Source of the DNA: Artocarpus heterophyllus
Taxonomy: Eukaryota; Streptophyta; Magnoliopsida; Rosales; Moraceae
Direction: 5' to 3'
Assembly: GCA_025403435.1 (NCBI GenBank)
Contig: CM046351.1
Location: 26,005,730 to 26,069,729 of the forward strand
DNA length: 64,000 nucleotides
The notes beneath the pieces are model-generated. The model saw only the letters and a list, made by a program, of their open reading frames with translations, ran no database searches and was not told where the DNA came from. Both the position numbers and the translations under genes were made by a program. Below, one piece after another: positions 57,987-64,000 of the stretch (position 1 is its first letter; each line of letters opens with the position of its first letter).

Positions 57987-60900
57987 TTGGTTGTGTTTAT
58001 TTTGTTCTCTGTTTCAGCTACTAGTTCTGCCTCTAATATTACTGGCAACATCAATTCAATTTCTATGTTGAATGGTAGCAACTTCAAATCATGGCAAGAG
58101 AACCTCCTAATAGTTCTCGGAGTCATGGATCTCGACCTTGTGTTAAGGGTTCCTTCTCCCGCACCTATTACAGATAAAAGTTCCTCTGATCAAAAGAAGG
58201 ACATGGAAAGGTGGGAGAAGTCAAATCGCATGTGTATGATGATCATGAAGAAGGCCATTCTAGAAGCATTCAGGGGCACTATATCGGAAACGATAAAGAC
58301 AGCCAAAGAGTTCCTTGAGGACATTAAGAAGAGATTTGCCAAAAATAAAAAGGCTGAAACAAGTACACTTTTGGCAAACCTCATCTCAATGAGATACAAA
58401 AGTAAAGGGAACATTCGGGAGTACATCATGGAGATGTCTCATCTTGCTTCAAAATTGAGAGCACTTAAGCTTGACCTTTCTGAGGACTTGCTAGTGCATT
58501 TAGTTCTTATATCTCTTCCTGCACACTTCAGTTAGTTTAAGGTGAGCTATAACTGCCAAAAAGAGACTTGGTCTCTTAATGAGCTCATCTCACATTGTGT
58601 GCAAGAAGAGGAAAGGTTGAAGCAAGAAAAGACAGAAAGTGCTCACTTGGCTAATACTTCCAAGGACAAAGGGAAGAAAAGGAAGAAGGATAAGAAAGCT
58701 ACAGTTACAACACCTCAAAAGAAGCAACAAAAGAGACCGGTTGATCTAGAAGGTACAGGTTGCTTCTTCTGTGGAGCTGCAGGGCATAAAAAGAAGCATT
58801 GCACTAATTATCACGCTTGACGTGCAAGAAAAGGTATGCTTCTTAATTTGGTTTGTTCTAAGGTTAATTTAACTTCGGTACCTGAACACACTTGGTGGAT
58901 GGATTCTGGTGCAACCACTCACATTAGTGTGTCTATGCAGGGATGCCTGAGATGCCGAAAGCCAACTGATGGTGAAAGATACATCTACGTGGGCGATGGC
59001 AAGAAAGTTGAAGTTGAAGCAATAGGAAAATTTAGATTATTGTTAAAGACTGGATTTTATTTGGATCTTGATGAAACATTTATTGTCCCGTCTTTTAGAC
59101 GGAATTTGATTTCCATTTCAGCTTTGGACAAATCTGGTTATTCTTGTTCATTTGGAAATGGAAAATTTAGTTTGTTTCATGATTCAAAATTAGTTGGTTC
59201 TGGTTCTTTATCAGGTTACGATAATCTTTATTTGCTTGATACAATTGCTTCATTTAATGAATCCTTGCAATTAAGTACACGAGGTATAAAGAGAAAATTA
59301 ACCAATGAGAATTCAGCTGCGTTATGGCACAAAAGATTGGGTCATATCTCCAGAAGGAGAATAGAGAGACTTGTGTCAGACGAAATTCTCGACCCCTTAG
59401 ACTTTACAAATTTTGATATTTGTGTTAACTGTATTAAGGGGAAACAAACCAATAAAAGGATATTTGAGGCCAACAGGACTTTGGACGTCTTAGAACTTAT
59501 ACATACAGACATTTATGGGCCATTCCCTACAGCTTCTTGGAATGGTCAACAATATTTTATAACGTTCATAGACGATTTTTCCAGATATGGCTATATATAT
59601 CTCATTCATGAAAAGTCACAGTCGCTGGATGTGTTAAAAAATTATAAGGCTGAAGTTGAAAATCAACGCAGCAAAAGGATTAAAAGCGTCAGATCTGACC
59701 GTGGTGGTGAATACTATGGTAGATATGACGGTTCAGGTGAACAACGTCCGGGACCGTTTGCTAAGTTCCTAGAGGAAAGCGGTATCATCCCATAGTACAC
59801 TATGCCGAGTTTGCCCACTATGAATGGTGTTGCTGAAAGACGAAACAGAACGCTTAAGGACATGGTGAGGAGTATGATTTCTCATTCTACCTTACAAGAA
59901 TCACTCTGGGGAGAAGCACTTAAGACTGCAGCGTATATCCTTAATAGGGTTCCAACTAAAGCAACTACCAAAACCCCTTACGAACTTTGGACGGGCAAGA
60001 AGCCTAGTCTAAAGCATTTGCATGTTTGGGGATGTCCAGCTGAGGCAAGGCCTTATAGGGCTAATGAAAAGAAACTGGACTCAAGGACGGTTAGTTGTTA
60101 TTTTATTGGATACTCTAAAAGATCCAGGGGGTACAAGTTTTATGATCCCATGACCAAATCGATTTTTGAGATGGGAAATGCCAGGTTCTTTGAGGATGTC
60201 GAGTTTGCGGGGGGAGATATGGTTAGGGACTTTGTCTTTGAAGAGGAATATGTTGATATTCCCACAGCTGTTATTGACATTGATCAGGTTTCTACATCGT
60301 TCAAGAAGTAGACCCAAATCAAGACAATGTCGGAGAACCTCCCATTCCAGAAATTGTTCCAGAAGTACAAACTCAACCACCTCAAGAACCTATGCCATTA
60401 AGGAGATCCACTAGAGAAAGGAGAAGTGCGGTGTCAGATGATTACATTGTATTTCTCCAAGAACATGAGTATGACATTGGTATGGTGGAAGATGATCCAA
60501 TCAACTTCCGTCAAGCCATGGAAAGTTCTAGATCTCAAGAGTGGATTGATGCCATGAATGAAGAGATAAAGTCTATGAAAGACAATGACGTTTGGGATCT
60601 TGTCCCATTGCCTGAAGGTGCGAAACCCATTGGTTGCAAATGGATATTTAAGACCAAAAGGATTCGAAAGGCAATGTGGAGAGGTATAAAGCTCGTCTTG
60701 TCGCAAAAGGCTTTACACAGAAAGAAGGCATTGATTATAAAGAGACTTTCTCTCCAGTTTCTTCGAAAGACTCTTTTAGGATTATAATGGCATTAGTGGC
60801 ACATTTTGATCTTGAGCTTTATCAGATGGATGTTAAGACTGCGTTCCTCAATGGTGACATTGATGAAACAATCTATATGGTGCAACCAGAAAACTGTCAG

Positions 60901-62066
60901 GAGATGCAAAGAAGATGGTTTGCAAATTAAAGAAATCTATCTATGGGCTCAAGCAAGCTTCTCGTCAATGGTATTACAAATTTCATCAGGTTATCATCTC
61001 GTTCGGTTTTGAGATGAATTTGGTCGATGATTGTATATACCATAAGTTCAGTGGGAGTAAGTATATTTTCCTGGTTTTATATGTCGATGACATTTTGCTT
61101 GCCAGCAACGATATAGGCTTGTTGCACGAAACCAAGAGATTTCTATCAAAGAAATTTGAGATGAAGGATCTTGGTGACACCTCTTTTGTGTTGGGTATAC
61201 AGATACACCGGGATCGCTCTCGGGGTACTTTAGGATTATCACAAAAGGGCTATATCGAAAAGATTCTTAAGAGATATGGGATGCAGGATTGTAAACCAGG
61301 TGATACCCCTATGGCTAAGGGAGACAAGTTTAGTCTCAATCAGTGCCCTAAGAATGATTTTGAGGTTAAGGAAATGCAGAAGATTCCTTATGCGTTAGTA
61401 GTAGGGAGTCTAATGTATGCTTAGGTTTGTATGCGTCCGGATATTGCGTACGTTACAGGGATGTTGGGCAGGTACTTAAGCAATCCTGGAAAGGATCATT
61501 GGGTAGTAGCCAAAGGAGTCTTGAGGTATTTTCAGAGAACAAAGGATTACATGCTCACGTATCAGAGGTCAGAAGAGCTTGAGATCATTGGCTATACTGA
61601 CTCCGATTTTGCTGGATGCCAAGATAGTATGAAATCTACATCAGGCTAGGTCTACCTTATAGCTGGAGGTGCTGTCTCTTGGAAGAGTGCTAAACAGTCT
61701 TTTATAGCATCTTCTACAATGGCGGCAGAGTTCATAGCATGTTATGAGGCGTCCAATCATGGAATATGGTTGCGGAATTTTGTCACAGGGCTGCGTATAG
61801 TGGACAGTATTCAAAGACCACTCAAGATATTTTGTGACAATAAGTTAGCAGTTTTGTATTCCAACAACAACAGGAGCTCGACGAAGTCAAAGCATATAGA
61901 GATCAAATTCCTAGTTGTGAAAGAAAGAGTTCAGAGTGGACAGTTGTCTATAGAGCACATCGGCACAAACTACATGATTGCGGATCCGCTTACTAAAGGA
62001 TTGCCACCCAAAATGTTTCATGAGCACACTGCTCGTATGGGTGTCATATCATTTCAGGATATTTAG
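57987..62066 (+). pseudogene. Copia-2 gag-pol polyprotein gene, inactivated
   Basis: Gag (58018-58535) is followed by a zinc knuckle (CFFCGAAGHKKKHC, about 58762-58803), a protease with DSGATTH (about 58902), a GAG-pre-integrase domain, an integrase ([17 protein letters not shown]), a reverse transcriptase with LYVDDILL (about 61080) and an RNase H (YTDSDFAGC; KSKHIEIK; ADPLTKGLPP) ending at 62066. Breaks: in-frame stops at 58533, 58818, 59793, 61422 and 61647, and frame changes near 60290-60300, 60660 and 60890. Most stops fit C-to-T or G-to-A change at CAG or TGG codons. The longest open pieces are 58836-59795, 57987-58535 and 60915-61424. Confidence 0.92.
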
Positions 62067-62356
62067 TTTTAGTGGGAGTTTGTAATTTTAAATGCTCTTA
62101 TGATATAGACATTTTTCAGTTATATTAGTTTATGGATATTTTAAAGTTATTTTCTGCAGAAATAAAGTTTTCAGTTTATTCATACTCTGATTTTGGCATG
62201 GTTTGAACTCACTAAAGTTTTCAGGTGGACTAGTTGGAAATAGGCATGTAAGATCACATTGCATGAAATTTCCATGCTACACATCCATGCTTGATCTTGT
62301 TATTAGTTGTATTGGTATATGTGATCATTGATGGGTCTAGTTACGACATATGCAAC
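62067..62356 (+). other. Copia-2 3' non-coding region
   Basis: A purine tract (TAGTGGGAG, about 62071-62080) follows the stop, but no TGTTGGATC LTR start comes after it. The remaining 280 bp is AT-rich with no motif. It may be a 3' untranslated part preceding an LTR now displaced by the insertion at 62357. Confidence 0.5.
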
Positions 62357-64000
62357 TGTCACGCACCGGAGTACGGGAGGTGACGTGGCAGAATATTTAG
62401 ATTAATTAAAAGAGGATTTAATTGAAATTAAGGGTTTAAGATTCAAATTACATGAGAAATAAGGAGTTTTTCCACCACATTTTATAAAAGAATTTATAAA
62501 TATTAAGCAAATAATAAAAATTAAATAAAAACCGCGAATATGGGTTCCACAACCCACAACTTGTGCACACACATGGTTCTGACAATATCATGAATACAAT
62601 TACAGTCCAAGTACAAATAAAGTTAAGTCTTACATGCCTTGATTAAATAATACAGAATATAAATAAATTCTCCTATTGCTCCTGAGTTCGGTCCGAAGAA
62701 TCTTCTCCAAACCTAAATGGGAAACCACCTAGAGGGGGGAAATTTAAAACAATAAAATGTGAGCGAAAGGCTCAGTAGGACTAAGTTTTATAAAATAATT
62801 TAATGCAAAGAAACATATCATTAATTAGGAGTTACTCAAAGAAAACTTAAATAAATAAATAATTTAAGTAGATAGTTTGAGTAGAACCGTCCTGACACAG
62901 AACAGTCTACTCGTGCAATCAAAACACCATTTACTTTTACCTAGGCAAACCATGATATCACCACCGTAGTGGCCCAGCTGGGTTTCGGGACCTGCCTCCA
63001 AGGTCGATCGCTACACGACCCGATCTCTGATATGGCATCATGCCTTTGTGTTTATTATCATTATCATTCAAAACCCAATTACCGAGTGTTGTCAATTACA
63101 TTTATTATGAAATTCATTTCATAATCACGGTATATTAAAATATAACCGATAAAACCATTTTCAAATAATCGTTGAAAACATTTTGATAGAAATTCTTTTC
63201 AAGCCAAATCATTTCAAAACCAGGCTACCAAAGAAATAGGATAGAAGTCCTACCTCAATACTCGTGCCGGTGCCCCACACCGTAATCCTGGTCCGCTACA
63301 CGTTAGCTCCGCGGAACCACGAACGATCATAGATACCAACTAAGTTGATCAATATCTAGTTCGAGACATTCTATGTTACTAAATCATTTCATGATGCCCT
63401 AGTGTGCCATTTGTATCATTAAAATCGTCCTATAAGGTTGGGATTTAAATCAGGGTTCAAAACAGTGAAAACGGTGAAAAATCACAAAATTTTTCCATGC
63501 CTCGGTCGGCCTGCCGGACGCCCTGTTTCGGCCTGCCAAACTGCACAGTTTGGCCTGCCAAAAGCAAAGTTCGGTCGGCCGAACACTTCCCCAGGTTCGG
63601 CCTGCCGGTTGGAAGAACACCGGCCTGCCACTCATCACTCCGGCCTACCGAACACACAGTTCGGCCTACCGAACTGGGAAAATTCAAAAATCCCAGCCAC
63701 GGGTTTCTCGATCCCCAAAATTCAAATCTTGATTCCAACCTGTCTTTCTCAAATCCCAGGCATGAAAAACAATTATACTTGATAGAAAAACATACTAAAA
63801 CGTGTTTGAACTCATTTAAACAAGATTTGAATTCGAAATCCTCAAAAATCCAAAAATGAGAAAATGAGGAGAAAAATGAAAAATCTTGAATTCAATCCAT
63901 TTTTCTTCAATCTAAGCTTAGATTCTAGTTGTTTTAAGTTCATTTAATTCAAATCCACGGTTTTCTAAGCTTAAACAAACCTAGATTTCAAAAATGCACA
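62357..64000 (+). mobile_element. Ty3/gypsy (Tekay/Del-like) LTR, start only
   Basis: Starts TGTCACGCACCGGAGTACGG. At 62700-62785 it has 'aaatgggaaaccacctagagg' and 'gtgagcgaaaggctcagtag', phrases typical of Tekay/Del LTRs, and later 'acctgcctccaaggtcgatc'. It runs off the window after more than 1.6 kb without a CA end. It carries an eight-unit dyad array at 63506-63672. No coding domain is in view, so the lineage call rests on LTR style. Confidence 0.55.
63506..63672 (+). repeat. Array of eight TCGGCCTGCCGA-type dyads in a gypsy-type LTR
   Basis: Units start at about 63506, 63528, 63550, 63571, 63597, 63620, 63640 and 63661 (spacing 20-26, mostly 21-22 bp). The units are the same motif as in the Copia-1 LTRs and leader, although the rest of the LTR shows no resemblance to them. 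Confidence 0.85.

Larger units (their letters stand above)
56402..58017 (+). other. Predicted Copia-2 leader intron, from the LTR to gag
   Basis: Donor AG|GTTAGC follows a start codon in the LTR (56392-56394) by seven bases. Acceptor ttttgttctctgtttcag lies at the start of the gag frame (exon from 58018). The reading phase across the two sites fits the gag frame. The gag frame has no ATG of its own before 58065, inside the conserved gag start, which supports splicing. The intron would contain the PBS and the GC-rich palindromes. Confidence 0.55.
56025..62356 (+). mobile_element. Copia-2: Ty1/copia retrotransposon with 5' LTR and no visible 3' LTR
   Basis: 5' LTR 56025-56491, PBS 56494-56506, long GC-patched leader to about 58017, broken gag-pol to 62066, then about 290 bp of non-coding 3' sequence. 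The order integrase-RT-RNase H makes it copia. LTR and PBS differ from Copia-1, so it is another family. Where the 3' LTR is expected the sequence changes at 62357 to a gypsy-type LTR start, probably an insertion; the copia 3' LTR may lie beyond the window. Confidence 0.9.

Noticed and set aside
62357..64000. Right-edge LTR as the missing other part of the left-edge gypsy LTR
   Set aside because: Both are Tekay/Del-like in style, but their termini differ (TGTCACGCACC versus TGTAACACCCC) and only the right one has the dyad array, so they appear to be different families.

Overview
The window is nuclear DNA of a flowering plant, probably a eudicot. It is AT-rich and full of microsatellites. It carries intron-bearing genes of plant-only families (SRL2/EFR3-like, AN1-C2H2 stress-associated protein, STELLO, CC-NB-ARC) and long stretches of Ty1/copia and Ty3/gypsy LTR retrotransposons. 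I saw no rRNA, tRNA, CRISPR or bacterial feature. A run of exactly 100 N (54653-54752) marks a scaffold join.

Layout. 1-818: end of a Ty3/gypsy (Tekay/Del-like) LTR inserted in the 5' LTR of a copia element. 819-8552: Copia-1, with the last 122 bp of the 5' LTR, PBS, structured leader, broken gag-pol and a full 2.0 kb 3' LTR. 8.6-11.4 kb: decayed LTR-like and AT-rich DNA. 11437-11935: small two-exon gene for a secreted Bowman-Birk-like inhibitor. 12-17.2 kb: repeats and an Athila-like gypsy remnant ending in an LTR. 17.2-17.8 kb: decayed CC-NB-ARC resistance-gene fragment. 18971-20.9 kb: gene for a conserved 80-residue membrane-anchored protein. 22.16-29.49 kb: a 2.7 kb segment duplicated in tandem, the second copy split by a Copia-1-family solo LTR. 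29933-31270: Athila-like solo LTR. 31.7-32.4 kb: pieces of two unrelated genes fused head to tail. 32.4-37 kb: gene-free AT-rich DNA. 37358-48.2 kb: the main gene, a 19-coding-exon SRL2/EFR3-like scaffold on the minus strand. 51029-52995: a second solo LTR of the Copia-1 family. 53.2-54.0 kb: AN1-C2H2 pseudogene. 56025-62356: Copia-2, lacking a visible 3' LTR. 62357-64000: start of another gypsy-type LTR.

Functional content. Three genes look intact: the Bowman-Birk-like inhibitor, the 80-residue protein and SRL2. The last two each contain a GC-AG intron. Everything else is transposon, gene debris or intergenic sequence. No two genes appear to form a pathway together.

Most unusual signals. 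First, arrays of an imperfect-palindrome motif (core TTCGGC-CT-GCCGAA) repeat every 21-22 bp in the U3 regions and leader of one copia family and also in an unrelated gypsy-type LTR. Second, Copia-2 appears to place its start codon inside the LTR, joined to gag by a predicted 1.6 kb intron that would remove the primer-binding site. Third, the STELLO/chorein-like gene-fragment fusion.
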